DNA of 64,000 nt from Ailanthus altissimus (Eukaryota > Streptophyta > Magnoliopsida > Sapindales > Simaroubaceae), in assembly GCA_946807835.1 (NCBI GenBank), contig OX327712.1, positions 10,372,001-10,436,000 on the forward strand. The letters run 5' to 3'. The notes beneath the pieces are model-generated. The model saw only the letters and a program-made list of their open reading frames with translations, searched no databases and was not told the DNA's origin. This document shows positions 23,953 to 36,595 of the stretch, piece by piece; position 1 is the first letter of the stretch; each line of letters starts with the position of its first letter. Made by a program: the position numbers and the translations under genes.

Positions 23953-24385
23953 CTGTTCAAGCGCATCTGCAAAAGGGAGATTAATATATAATTTCTTAAA
24001 AATTTCAAGAAATTTAAAGAATTACTTATCTAATTTCTTCTTTTGCAGCCTTTATGGGAATGGTGGAGGTGGAGTGCAGTGCTAATTTAGCACATTGCTA
24101 TTGATATTTTTTGCTACATTGTCATTTTGTTTCATCTTAGAATGTTGTTATACTTCAATACCAGTTTCTGCAATTTTCTTTGCTGAAACTTCTGAATTCT
24201 TCTACTGGCCATCTTTTGTTTTAGCACATTTTAGACTGTTTTGCTGTAATTTTTCAGTATCTGCACTTGTGTTGCACTTTTATAGCCTTAGAAGAAAAGA
24301 AATATGCAGTGTATATGGCTGCACTTCTTATTTTTGCACTTCCTTCTCCTTCATACTTTGCTAGTGGTGGTTTAGACTTATTTTC

Positions 24386-24583
24386 TTATAAGATCTTACA
24401 ATTCCTCAAGTTAATGGTTTGATATTGCTTTACATTTCTTGGATTTGCTTCAATATTGCTTGGTAGAGTTCCTTGAGGTCGCTTGTTGAGAGATACCGCA
24501 AGTTGTCCTATTTGAACTTCTAAGTTCTTCAAGGTTGCTGAATGGTTCTGTAGGATAGCATTATTAGACTTCATATAGTGCAT
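24386..24583 (-). pseudogene. Athila-type gag C-terminal segment
   Basis: Reads NLEVQIGQLAVSLNKRPQGTLPSN, a hallmark of Athila gag just upstream of the protease, then a block ending TINLRNCKIL. It lies 650 bp upstream of the protease in element orientation and is separated from the N-terminal gag by the solo LTR at 24774-26208. Confidence 0.85.
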
Positions 24584-24773
24584 GAGTATATCTTCTAATG
24601 CCGGCTTCTTTTTTATAGTGATTGAAATTTTAAGGGATTCATTGGTTTAGATGGCTCCTTTTGGTTGTTACACTAAGAGAAGTTTAGATAATATCTCTAC
24701 CCCAGATTATAAAAATTAGATTGTGGGTTAGGTTGATGTCTGTTGAAATTGCCCACATAATTTACTGACTTCA

Positions 24774-26208
24774 TGATGCGATATTTCTATATCATAAATT
24801 AAGTGCAAGTATACACTATCGTATGCAAGTAATAAAGAGACTAAATAAGTCGGATGTCGAACCCACAGGGATAATTTTTTCTTTTTAGCCAATTACTAAA
24901 ATTATATCTTCCTAATAATTATTCAGAAAAATAAAAATCTAAGAATGAATGTAAGAAATATAAAAGCAAAAACACAATGCAAAGAGAATAGGAAGATAAC
25001 AATATAGAGAAAACCTAGGATTAATATTATCCCTCAATATGTTTCTAATGATTAATCCTCTAATATTTAACTCACTTAGTCTTTATTATTGATCAAGACA
25101 CTAATGTATTCACAAGCCTCTTCCAAGGTCATGCAAGTATATCTTAGTTTACCAAATACCTATATTCCTATGGTACTTGTAATAAATTAAGATTCATTAA
25201 GATTAGGTCTTATTGATCATACATGCCAATTAGGTATATTCCTATCCTAAGTTGAAACTTGCATATGCAACATTGAATTTTACTCTACAATTATGCATCA
25301 AATTACCTAGGTCTAAATATTATGATTCCTCTTCCGAGTTTATCAATAATATTACCAACTCATTCACCATATATTGGCCAGATATATTGAAGCATTAAAC
25401 ACAAGTAATTTAAATAATAAATGACTAAATTTATTAAATACTAAAACATATGGCAATTAAGCACACATATTGAGTTCAAATATTAACCCTAGAAAATAAG
25501 TTAGCTCATGGCTACAAGAGAACAGCAGTAAAAATAATTATAAATCATGATACAATTATTAGCAAACCGATATAGACGTCGAATTGCTTTTAATTGCGCT
25601 GCCTAGGAACTCTTGATGCCGAAGAACGTCTTGTATCTCTCTCCAAAGTTGCTTCAATTAAGCTCCTATTGCTCTCAAAGACTCGTGCTCTGTATTTTTG
25701 GTGCTCTTGGGTCGTCTTTGATTGATTCTTGAAGGTTGGGAACGAGTGGCTTTTTATAGGGATTGATATGAGCTTGAAAATCTCAATTCTCGTCGGACTA
25801 GGACTCGCATTACCGCTGGCGCGCTATGAATCTGTCGCTGGGGCGCTGCGTGAAAAAGCTATTACCGCTGGAGCGGTATGTTTATAGCGCTGGGGCGATG
25901 GATCGTCGCTGGCGCGGTGACTCTTCGGCGCTGGGGCGCTAGACGCGACTTAAGCAGGTCGTTTTTCTTATTTCGATCACTATTTCAGCGCTGGGGCGAC
26001 AATACTTGTGGCGCGGGGGCGCTGGACTCATAATTTGAAAACTTTGCATTTTAGTCCCTGTTTTCGCTCCTTTTGCATTATTTCTTTAAATTTCGTTCAA
26101 GTCCCTATAAATAACAATAATGCACATAAATAGCCATCTATTCTCATAAAATCATAAAATATCAATAATAAAAACATGAAAAAATATATGACAAATTTGT
26201 CCTTATCA
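24774..26208 (-). repeat. Solo LTR D, Athila type, inside the Athila-type gag
   Basis: 1435 bp, bounded by TGATGCGATATTTC and CCTTATCA on the plus strand, with exact 5-bp duplications CTTCA (24769-24773 and 26209-26213). A TATA box (CCTATAAAAAG, minus strand) is at 25750-25760. The 3' part carries the family's GTCGAACCCACAGGGA and GTGCAAGTATACACTATCG. The U3 part holds eight GC-rich CGCTGGGGCG words (25810-26030). This is the best preserved copy and the closest relative of copy F at 41304. Confidence 0.93.
25810..26030. repeat. Cluster of eight CGCTGGNGCG words in LTR D
   Basis: Copies start at about 25813, 25835, 25865, 25887, 25906, 25927, 25988 and 26012. They share CGCTGG followed by a base and GCG, with irregular spacing of roughly 20-60 bp. 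It is the only CpG-rich part of the LTR and lies upstream of the TATA box, so a U3 regulatory role is possible. Function is not shown. Confidence 0.8.
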
Positions 26209-26345
26209 CTTCATGCATCATCCATTCATGTGGTTATCACCACAAAAAGTCACAAGTTAATTGCTAAGGTTTGACAACATTCAATATATTAATCTTTTTA
26301 GATGACATATTGATTTGTTCTGTCAATGCATTGAATGTGTCAATC

Positions 26346-26908
26346 TCATGTACACCGGCGACTATACTTGGTGTAACCTTTTCTGCTGGCCATTGTGTAA
26401 CTGTTTACTACCATATGTTCTAGATTATCATAAGTCTCATCCGTTGACTTATTCATTAAAACTCCTCCAGCAGTGGCATCTACAATAGTCCTCAAATGGC
26501 CTACTAGTCCATTATAGAATGTTTGGACTAATAGCCATTTAGGGACTTTATGATGAGGATGCTTCCTCAACATGTCTTTCAAGTGCTCCCATGCCTTATA
26601 CAACGACTCGCCATCAATCTGACTGAATGAGATGATGTTATTCCTCATTGTTACTATATTTGCTAGTGGGAAAAACTTTGCTAGAAACTTCTACTCAATA
26701 TCATCTTATGTTGATATAGATCCTGATAGTAATGATATAACAAACTCTTGGATTTATCCTTTAAAGAGAAAGGGAACAATCTTAGTTGGATGGCATCGTC
26801 TGAGACTCCGTTGTACTTGAAAGTATTAGAAATCTCCAAGAAATTTATAACATGCATGTTTGAATCCTCATTGGGAGCTCTGCTAAACTGTACAGTCTCT
26901 TTCAGCAT
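26346..26908 (-). pseudogene. Athila-type gag N-terminal part (frameshifted)
   Basis: Two blocks in different frames. 26681-26908 reads FSRAPNEDSNMHVINFLEI and GVSDDAIQLRLFPFSLKDK, the start of Athila capsid. 26346-26648 reads ESLYKAWEHLKDMLRKHPHH and LVQTFYNGLVGHLRTIVDA, its continuation. A frameshift near 26660 separates them. Together they cover about 175 residues of capsid and identify the clade with high certainty. Confidence 0.9.
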
Positions 26909-27216
26909 TTGAATCGTACTCAGCTTGATCTCAAAGTTGTTTGTATTAATAGTTTGTCATTGAATACTTAACTGAATACCATCTGCAATAGGAAAAGTAT
27001 AATCCTTTAAAGACCTCTGTGGTATCATGGGCTCAAAGATAGGATTGTTGATATTATTGTTATTTTCTTCCATTGTATGAATAATTAAAGCAAAAAAAAA
27101 AAAAAATCAAAGTAAAAAGAAAAATAAACTGAAACAAAAATAAAACAAAAAATAAAATCTGATTAAAAGAAAATAGCTTAGTATTAGTATTGATATAAAG
27201 AATAGATAGAAATAGT

Positions 27217-27240
27217 CCCTCAGCAACGGTGCCAAAAACT
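27217..27240 (-). promoter_or_regulatory. Primer binding site, tRNA-Asp-like (degenerate)
   Basis: Next to the inner LTR end the minus strand reads TTTTTGGCACCGTTGCTGAG. Athila elements use TGGCGCCGTTGCCGGGGA, complementary to tRNA-Asp; this copy differs at a few positions, mostly C-to-T or G-to-A changes. Confidence 0.8.
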
Positions 27241-28089
27241 TGATTGATACTATACTAGCCTAGCCTAGCATAAGTGCATGCTATCATATCAAGTAATATA
27301 GGATTTAAGTCTAAATATCGTTGCCACATGGACTATTGGATCTATTTCTATCAACAAATTACTAAAATTATACATACTTTTCTTTTATCCAGAAAATTAT
27401 AATCTGAAATTTAACTAATTATCTAAAAACTTAACCTATATAACAAATAAATAAATGGTTAAACTCATAAATTGATAAGAAAAACCATTCAAGAAGACGT
27501 CTTGACATTCTCATTTCTCTTCCGAGGCTTGAATCTTCAATCTTGAACTTGAATATTGATTTTTTTTGGCTTTGATCTCTCAATGTTGTGTGTGAATTAT
27601 TTCTTTGCATTTTTGCCTCTCTAAATTTTGTGTTTTGACTTTTAAAAGAGTGCTTTTATTAGTATAAGAAACCCTAGGGTTGAGGGGATCCAAATCCAAG
27701 TCGAAATAGGATTCAAAATAGGGCATTTTGCACTTATTGCATTGGCGCCGCGGTGCTAGGGCTTAGCGCTGCGATGCGATGCCAAGACCTGAAAGTCATG
27801 AAATCATATTTTTTTATAGAGTGTCACGCGCTAGAAAGTGGGTGCCATGGCATTCCACATTCTGCTTAAAACGCCAAGGCGCCCAGATCTGTTATGGCTG
27901 GGTCTCATAAAATTGTCGTATCTTTTTTGTTTCGTGTTTGTTTTATCTCCTGTTTGTTTTTATTCATCATATTTTCCGTCGTGCACATATTTATGATTAA
28001 AATATAATTAAATAGCTAAATATTCATAATTTAAAGTAAAATATGGCAGTTAAAGTACTAAATATACTAGTACATCTATACCCTTATCA
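27241..28089 (-). repeat. 5' LTR of the Athila-type element
   Basis: 849 bp from TGATTGATACTATAC to ATACCCTTATCA (plus strand). It matches the 3' LTR at 21806 but lacks an internal ~600 bp at about 27478. GC-rich words such as GGCGCCGCGGTGC and AGCGCTGCG lie at 27745-27780. Confidence 0.85.
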
Positions 28090-28094
28090 CTGAC

Positions 28095-29340
28095 ACCCTC
28101 GCATGATGATTGGCTGTTCCCCGTAGTTCTCAATGCCTATCTAATATTTGATTGGTTTCTAAAACCTACTGCAAGAGCTTTCTCATCTCCTCTTTTTTTT
28201 TCTTTGCTTCCTCCAACTCTATTTCTAAATATCGCCTTTATAAAGAGTTATCTTGCATTTCTTTTTAACGGTCAACGTTTTTCCTATTATATTTTCAATC
28301 TTTCTCCTTCATTCAAATTCATTTGATCAAGATTTTTATGTCGTGCTCTGATTCAAGTCATGATCTCTCATCGCCTTCTCATGGGCAGTCCTTATACTTA
28401 ACTTAGGACTTTTGGTCTCTATGATATGTTGCACTATTCCTTATAGTTGGCACTAATTTATTGACAATGATTCTTTGTTAAATGCTAAGTCCTCGATCAA
28501 AGTAGATTTATTCTTTGTAAAAGATCATTTGGGCTGAAGCTGAGCTAAGTTTGCTCTCTCCGAGCTTTTCTTAACATCTGAATTCTACCATTACAATTAT
28601 AAAAAATTGGTTAAGGCTAAAGCCGATGGTTATCTTTAGTAAAGACCCTCTGATGCTTAAGTTAGAGATTAGATTGAATAAAAGAAATAAATCAATCACA
28701 AGAACAGTATTTAGAAATTGCTTACTTGCTTTTTAAGTTTTCTTTCATTTTTATTGAATAAGTCTATCTAAGTCTTAATCCTCCCATTGTCACCTGTGTA
28801 CGAGCCTTAGTTCTTTCATATATAGGTTTCTCAACTGTTTATCCCATGTCATACATCGTTCCATACTTAAGGCCAGTTGCCTTATGCTTTAGTATTAATA
28901 AGAGAGGTAAGTGACGTATTTTATATTGTCTAAATGCTTTCGAATTTTGGATTTAGTGGCATGGCTTCTATCTGTCAATGGCAATTTTTATGTGATGCGT
29001 AGTCCTTGGTTAATGACAACCTACGAGCTTACTCTCGACTTGGGTCTTAAACTCTTAGGTGATTTATTGAGCTCAAAGAAGATCGGGCAATTATAGTCAA
29101 GCACAACATGATGATGGCTCAAGGTCAATACTTATGTGTTGGGCTCGGTCCCATTGGACCTTAGCAGGCTGGGCCCAAGATTTTTGATGTTGTGTCGAGG
29201 TTCATGATCATGGGCAAAGCTTAGACACTTTGTACTTTGGCCCAAGATTTTAGGTGTTATGCCAATGTCGATAATTATAGGGTGGGCTTAGCCTTTTCGG
29301 ACCTTCGTAGGCTAGGTCCTTGATAGGCTAAGCCTAAAAT
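28095..29340 (-). other. Tat gag 5' part and leader, highly degenerate
   Basis: The right-hand continuation of the Tat remnant after the Athila insertion; the CTGAC duplication marks the junction. The first few hundred bases on the minus strand still read as a Lys/Glu-rich frame with stops. From about 29100 an unrelated-looking stretch repeats GGGCTCGGTCCCATTGGACC-like words (29148, 29290). No LTR boundary could be fixed. Confidence 0.4.
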
Positions 29341-30420
29341 CCTATGGCAACATCATTTTTAAGAGTAATATTAAATTTATAAAGTTTTAATAAAACAATT
29401 ACTAAAAAAGTTATAAAATTTATATTTCATGTAAATAATATAACGAATTTGTTTTTGAAAATTCAATAATATAGCTACCTTTTTTTGACATATAAATAAT
29501 AAAAAAAAGTCATTAATTAGCTTACAGATGACAATTATTTTTATTCTAACTTAAAAAAGTGTAATTGTTAATCATCTATTTTTATTTTAACTTAAAAAAG
29601 TGTAATTGTTATTTTAACTTAGAATCACTTTATTTTCATAAAATGAGCAAAGAAGACATTAAGGAGTGAATTATTTATGGAAATTGATTCGATTATTATA
29701 TTTATACCAAATACATTTAAATAATTTAGTTTGTGTTTATATTTCTGTTTTTTTTTTTAAATTAATGAAATGCCAACTGAAATTTGTATGAAACTATTTA
29801 TGGTAGAGTTTTCTAAAACCTATTTGTGAATAGAGGAGATAATTTGTGTAAATAAATTATATTTATGTTATGTTAATATAAAGTATTAATAAATTTTTAT
29901 TATTTTCTCATACGATGGTTATGTAAATGAATCAAACACTTAAACATAAATTTAATTTATTTAATATGCAAATGACATAATACTACAAAATTAGACACAT
30001 TTTAATAAATAAATCAAATTTAATTTATTTATACGATTGTATATGATACGATTTATTTATAATTATATTCGTTTAAATAAATAATAACACTAAATTCAAT
30101 TCATATCTTACATGTTTAAATAGTTACCATATTTTTTATTTTTTAGTTATATATTTTTAATTTTATAATTAAAATTTTATCTTTATTCATATCTTATGTG
30201 AATAAATACAAATTTATTTTTAAATAAATAATTTAATTTTTTTAATTAAATATATTTTAAATAAATTTATAAATTACAGAATTTAAAAACATATTTAATA
30301 TAATTAATAAACAGATAACATAAATTTACCCTATTTTTTAATTATATCAATAATTTTATATTCACATTCCCTTAAAAGCGTTTCAAATTTGTATAATTAT
30401 ACTGCAACTTATTTTGCCAC
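29341..30420. other. AT-rich intergenic stretch, no gene seen
   Basis: Very AT-rich, with many short A/T runs and TTTAAATAAAT-like words. No frame longer than chance and no terminal repeats. It separates the transposon pile from the promoter of the RRM gene. Confidence 0.5.
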
Positions 30421-30439
30421 GTCTATCCGAAAACAGAAC

Positions 30440-30893
30440 CGAAAAAATAAGATGCGGTGAGGAACACCCACCTTATCACTCCACCTTCTAAGGTACCATT
30501 TCGGAGAAAAAATATAGAAAATGAAAACCACGTGATCACGTTCCCACATCATTGACACGTCAAGGTCTCTTTCCCATTTTTTTTGGATTTGATCTTTACT
30601 ACAACTCGTACCTCACGCTTTACATAGTTGTACAGTCTGGATTAACTTTATACTTCAGGTCTAAGTACAATATCTAGAAAGCGTGACTTCTCAAAAGTTA
30701 CACTAGTTTTGTTCGCGGACGATTACTACCCCCCTAAATTTATGCTATTTATTTTAGATTTTCGATCACTTTTCCCTCTTTGGGTTCAAGTTTCCTCTTT
30801 TTTTTTTTTTTTTCCTCAAAAAGAAAGTTTTCGTCTACATTTGATAACGCTCCTGCTTGAACTTGGGCGAATCGTAAAACAAAAGACTCCATA
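30440..30893 (+). promoter_or_regulatory. Promoter and 5' UTR region of the RRM gene
   Basis: Contains a perfect G-box CACGTG at 30529-30534 and an ABRE-like ACACGTCA at 30555-30562, 330-365 bp upstream of the start codon. Such sites bind bZIP/bHLH factors and suggest response to abscisic acid, stress or light, which is inference. A pyrimidine-rich stretch at about 30795-30815 lies in the likely 5' UTR. The transcription start was not located. Confidence 0.5.
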
Positions 30894-33800
30894 ATGGTTA
30901 GTACTGAAACTAATTATTTCGTATATTTATTAATTTTTTATTATTTTGTTGCGTGTTTGATTGCTGAAAATTCTTTTAGGTGTGTAGTTCAAATTCTTTT
31001 TGTTTAATTAAGATTTTGTTCTTGTTTTTCTTATATGATTTTATCTTATTAGAAAAAATTTTAGCATTTGATTTTTATACCGTTCAATCTATTTTAGACA
31101 GCCAAGTAAAGAGAGACGAGTGGAAATGAGTTTTTTTTTATGTTGTTGATCTGCTTGGTTGCTGGGAAAGTGCATGATCGTCGGAAAATAAGGAATATGT
31201 ACATATTTTCGTAATTTTAGATCTAGAAAGGCTAATTTTATTCTGTTATTTAGTTTTGTATGAGTTTATTTTTTTAGTTTTGTATAACCAGAAGAAGATT
31301 ATTGAAAACTTATAGTAATTCATTTCTTTTTAATTTATACAAAATTAATAGGGAGCTGAGTGAGATATCTCTGAAATTTTAACACTTGTTATTGGATATT
31401 TATTCAATGTGTTCTTATGGACAGGCTGTTAAATTTTGTTTCTGTCCAATTTTTTTCCCCAAAAAATTGTTTTTCCACTGTATTCTTTAAATTCTGAAAG
31501 TTATTAATAATAATCTTAGGGAAGCCTACATAGTTTTCTTGCCTAATCATGTGGTGATCAAAGCAAAAGTAAAGTTATTACCCACATGATGGAAATCAGT
31601 TTCCATTAGTTTCTATATCTTATGTTTGTACAAAGTAAAGCTTAATAATTCAAATTGTCACTCTTGACACAACCAATGGTCACCGAAGCTCCTCGCTATC
31701 TTCACAGATAGATCTGTTCGTATTTTGGCTTCCCACATCATGATTGGTAAATTTAGTGGATCTTCTAATTATTTCATTTTTTTATTTGTTAATCAAATTG
31801 TTTAGTGGGAGTTATGATCCTAACGTCCTGGTGGCAGTTCTTGTATCTTAAGTTTCTATGCTAAAATATATGTTTTAATTAAGCAGGAAATCCCTTAGTA
31901 TGTGCTGTTGCTATCGGTTTTACCCTTATTCTGTCTTTTGTTGTTACAGGTGAGAACAGTGAAAGTAAGCAATGTTTCATTAGGTGCGTCTGAGCAAGAT
32001 ATAAAGGAGTTCTTTTCCTTTTCTGGTGAAATTGAACATGTTGAGATGCATAGGTTTGTTATCTTGAACTTACTTTTGTTACCTTTCTTTTTCTTATCTT
32101 TATTCTAAATTAATCCTCTGCTTGTTGGCATGGAGAAAGAGAAAGATATGTGCATTTGAAATTTCATCATAGCAATACCTGACTTTTTTTCTCGCAGCCA
32201 GAGATGGATTCCTTTTTCTTAAGGATACATAATTATATTTATAGTAAAAACAATGTTATTGCTCTCAGATACTTTTATATTTATTTTATTATAACTTCTC
32301 CTTTGCAGTGACCTTAAGCAGTCCCAAATTGCTTATGTTGTCTTCAAGGATCCCCAAGGGGCAGAGACTGCAATTCTTCTTTCGGTGTGTTGTTATCTTC
32401 TAACTATTTTAGTTGTTTTATTTTCATTAGATTAATTGTCTGCTAATTCTCTACTGTGCATCATCAGTGGAATTTGTTGCTTGTATTAAAAGCAATGATA
32501 ATTGATTCTGAAACTTGTGCTAAATATAAATCTTAGATTATGATGCACGCTATGCTTTTACAAATAGGCCTTAAGTGTTTTTAGGTGTGGAGTTTGCAGA
32601 AATATGAATGCTATAGGTTTGCAAGAAATATCCTATTGGTCACCAAGATTTTTGCTGTTGCTTTTGAAACTAGTTTTAGTTTGGAAGAAATTAAATTTCT
32701 TCATTAATCTATGGTAGAGGGCTTGGATACTTTTGTTTGAGGTTATGTGAGTGAAATTATCTTGAAGTTGCATCCATTAATGCCTCTCCATTTGGATTGA
32801 TGTTTTATCTTAAAGTGTGGAAAATGAAACAGATTGAACTTGTATGCAAATTGGACTTTCAATGCTAATGTAGGCTCAAGTTAAACCATACTTGATTCAG
32901 AAACACATGGTAATTCATGTCCTTGTTTGAATACTTGCTACTACATCTTTTAAGGTTATGCCATCTGTTGCATCCTCTTCACAGTTATTGTTGTCTAATG
33001 CCAAAATCATATTGCAGGATTGCATGTTTAATTAAATGTGGCTCAAATTTTGCTTCACTCCAATTTATGATTATTTCCTGCTAAACCCTGTTGATCTTTT
33101 ATAGCTCTGGAGAGGTGTAAACCAGATCTTGATTATACCTTCGCCACCAAATGTTTCGGTCAAACTAGTATTGTTCTTTGTCCTTTCTACTGTACTATTA
33201 GTGTGTCTGCCATTTCTGTTCTAGAGAAAAATATGACTATGATATCTGTTAGTAGCAAACAACATATATTTATTCTTTTGAAAAACTTTTTGTGTATTTG
33301 CTTATTATTGGCAGTTTACTGTGGATGTTTATATGTAGTGTTTTATGTGATAATTGTTTTGCTTATCTGTCAGGGGGCAACAATAGTTGATCAGTCTGTT
33401 ACCATAGAATTGGATCCAAATTACAAGCTGCCAGCTGCTGTGTCAGCCCCACAAGCTGTAATTTCTTGATATGGACTGTTCCTTTTAATTTTACTCGGTA
33501 AATTATTTGTCAAGCAAAACTAAATTATATAATATTTCAGGCAACTGAGAACAAAAATGGAGGTGGTTCTGAATCTGCTGTCCAGAAGGCAGAGGATGTT
33601 GTAAGCAGCATGCTGGCCAAGGGCTTCGTTTTAGGGAAAGATGCACTCAACAAAGCCAAGGCCTTTGACGAGGAGCATCGGTTCACCTCAACTGCGACGG
33701 CCACAGTTGCTTCTCTTGATCAGAAGATTGGTTTCACTGAGAAACTAACTGCAGGCACGACTCTTGTCAATGACAAAGTGAGGGAAATGGATCAAAAGTT

Positions 33801-34065
33801 TCAGGTTACTGAGAAAACCAAATCTGCCCTTTCAGCTGCCGAGCAAACAGTCAGTAATGCTGGATCTGCCATCATGAAGAATCGTTATGTGCTGACTGGG
33901 ACTTCTTGGGTTACTGGTGCATTTAGTCGGGTTACCAAAGCAGCAGGAGAAGTGAGTCAGAAGACAAGAGAAAAGGTTTTGGCTGAGGAAGAAGAAGCTC
34001 GAAAAGCAGAAGGCTATGCTCAGGTTCACCAGTCTGAATCTCCTCCAAAAGCTGCTACAAGTTAG
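30894..34065 (+). CDS. BPA1-like: RRM protein, BPA1 family (binding partner of ACD11)
   Basis: Coding exons 30894-30896, 31950-32053, 32309-32384, 33374-33457 and 33541-34065 sum to 792 nt, 263 residues, with GT-AG introns throughout. Exon 1 holds only the ATG; the donor follows at once. Residues 1-85 are an RRM: RNP2-like VKVSNVSLGASE and a weak RNP1, QIAYVVFK, which lacks the usual aromatic pair. Then comes a Pro/Ala linker and an Ala/Lys/Glu-rich helical half (AKGFVLGKDALNKAKAF; EVSQKTREKVLAEEEEA) with no signal peptide. Arabidopsis BPA1 binds the lipid-transfer protein ACD11 and helps restrain cell death; the function here is by similarity. Length and order fit the family. No damage was seen. 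If the first intron were read through, Leu-Gln would precede Val-Arg in frame. Confidence 0.9.
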
Positions 34066-34300
34066 GAACTTACATCTCTTTATGCTGAAAATCAATGCTC
34101 TTTAAAGCTCTGTAAATAACTTCATAAAGTGTTGGGATCATACCATTACCATCTGAAGATTACTTGTGTTGCTGCAGTTAGTTTGGAAGTAGGTAGCGTA
34201 GATCTGTGTCATTTAGTATTGGGTATGTTTGCGTATTAAGAAAGAAATAGTCACTAGTTTAAGCATTCACATCACTTTATGGTTAATATGCTTATTTAAT
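34066..34300 (+). other. 3' UTR of the RRM gene
   Basis: Follows the TAG at 34063-34065. Non-coding, T-rich, with AATAAC- and TTAATA-like words but no perfect AATAAA close by. The end is approximate. Confidence 0.4.
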
Positions 34301-36060
34301 GACCAAAGTATGTATCAAATCTTGCGTCATCTCCCTTATTTTAATTTTCTGTCTCCATGAAGTTACTGCTTGATATCCATTATTACACTGTTTGCATCAA
34401 GAATTTCTTTATAATGCCAACATATTTTCAAAAGTTTGATTTGTTTTAGGTTTTACCATTATCATTATTATTGATGATGTTGTGTGTGTTTACTGTTCTA
34501 ACTTAGGATATGTCTTTGGTAGAGACAAATGGTGGGATGAAAGTGCAATAGCTACATTGCATGACACCAGTTATTTATTGGTGAGTTTCAGTAACAGGAG
34601 TGAAGTTCAACAAATGCAATATAGATACAACTGGCTATATATATATATAACTTTGAGGGAAAGACATTCAAATATTTTAAAATATAAATTTGAGTTATAT
34701 ACATCTATTTGTTTATTTTATCTTGTGTAACTAAAAACGATGTCGTTTTGAGTTATACATTTAGTTATATAGTTAAAAAGCAATGCCATTTTGGGTATAT
34801 ATTTGTTGTATAGCTTGAAAATTACTTTATTTTAAGCTAACTAATATCACTTTCATTTTTAAATTCTCATTTTAAATCGTGTGGGATATGCATAATGGAG
34901 AATGACTAAAATTGTTATATAATATACAAACCGAAAATTTATTTTATAATATTTACCAAACTTCAAATTAATAATTCAGTAAACTACATTATAACACCGA
35001 CTAAAATTATATCATACACATGGATATTTTATGTAATAATAAAATTTATCAAACTAAAATTTACCTGTCTCTATTTCAGTAAAGGTTTCGAATTCAAATT
35101 TTTTCTTTTTCAAGTAAACAAAACAAAAAAAAAAATTAAAAAAAAAAATTAAACTCACTTAACAATTCAAGTGTCTTGCCTCAAAAGTGATGCTCTTTTT
35201 GTTTTCGTTTTTGTTTTTGTTTTTTTTTTTTAATTTTTGAATAACATTATAAAATAATTATGATGACCATATGGTTTTGTGGTCTAATCTCTTGTATATA
35301 GGCTAAAACAACTCTGAGAAAATCTATCTGCAGTCTTAAAGGATTTCCAATTCTTAAGAAGTGAATTTCAAATAAATTCTTTTATTTGAACACTAGGAAA
35401 CACTTATTATACCCTAATCACTTTCAAATTTGATTTGAAAGATCCATCTTCTTTATATAACATTAAAACCATATTTTATTATTCTAAATTTATCTTTTAA
35501 CCTTATCAAATTTGATAGACTTTCACCAGTTGCAATAATGTTCCTGAACACATTACAATTTGTCCAAAAAATAAAAATTTCAATTGAAGTTCTTTACATA
35601 TAATTTATACTATCAGTTCCTCTACCATACTCTATTAATATCACATTAACTACTAGTACAAGATAAATTCATTATCAAATCTCTAGTTCATTTAACCCTT
35701 CAATTTCTTAATTTTAATTATCAAAATAGACTCAAAAAAAAAATATATATTTAAATTTTTATATAAAAAAATATATAATAAAATTTATTTTGTAAATAGC
35801 ACTGACCAACATTCTTTAATTCCAATTCATTTATTAAAATCATTCGAATATCCTTTTTTTCTTCCTCTTTTTTTTTTTTTTGAGAATGACATTCCGTTTT
35901 GAGTATTCTCATATTCTAAATATTATAAATATAATCCAATAGTTTTGGGTATAGCTAATAAATATAACATCACTAGTTAACAAAATTCATGTCATTAATA
36001 ATATATATCATATATATATAAATTTCTTAGGTCTATGAACAATTTAGTAAATTGTAATAG
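34301..36060. other. AT-rich intergenic stretch, no gene seen
   Basis: Long A/T runs (for example 35105-35150, 35215-35232), a short TA tract at about 34637, and no believable coding frame or terminal repeats. Confidence 0.5.
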
Positions 36061-36584
36061 AAATACCCTTTAAATTATGACAGTGATTGTTACACAGGGT
36101 GTTCTTATTGGATCCTGTTCAGTGCATGTATTTTGTTATATTGCATCCACTTGCTGTCTTAAGGTCACTGTAAAATAAATCCTGAGAACTTTGATTATTC
36201 AATCATGCATAAATATTGTTCCAAGAATTTGAACATCATAATTTTCACAAGGTGTAATAGCATTAGAAGACGTACCTCGATTTATAGCTTGAAATCTTTG
36301 AAGAAAAATAATGAATGAAAGTTGTGTTTCTCTCTCTTAGCTCTTTTTTTTTTTTACCTAAGTTTTGGAATAACTCTAATTGATGGTATGAGCTACTTTC
36401 ATAATTAGAGAGAGAATCAACTTTCCTAATCCTATTATAATTCATTTTCCATCAAAGTGAATTCTGGTAGGAAAATAACTCTTCACTTAATAAATTAAAT
36501 AATTAATTTTTTTATTATATTAAACCTAACAATATATCAATATTGGTCATAAATATATGTTATGTGGGCCACAAAATTCTTATA

Positions 36585-36595
36585 TTCTCCCACTT
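36585..36595 (-). promoter_or_regulatory. Polypurine tract of the copia element
   Basis: AAGTGGGAGAA on the minus strand, directly before AT-rich LTR-like sequence. This wording is the standard plus-strand priming site of many plant Ty1/copia elements. Confidence 0.75.

Larger units (their letters stand above)
21806..28089 (-). mobile_element. Athila-type LTR retrotransposon lacking RT, RNase H and integrase
   Basis: Both ends abut CTGAC (21801-21805 and 28090-28094), an exact 5-bp target duplication. In element orientation: 5' LTR 27241-28089, tRNA-Asp-like primer site, gag (26908 to 26346, then 24583 to 24386), aspartic protease (23952-23368), and the conserved Athila 3' region ending at a 3' LTR from 21806. 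The roughly 4 kb that should hold RT, RNase H and integrase is missing between protease and 3' region. A later solo LTR (24774-26208) sits in gag. It inserted into the Tat gag remnant. Confidence 0.88.

Noticed and set aside
31902..32108. Short protein starting MLLLSVLPLFCLLLLQ that looks like a signal peptide
   Set aside because: The hydrophobic run is the pyrimidine-rich end of an intron translated; the real exon starts at 31950.
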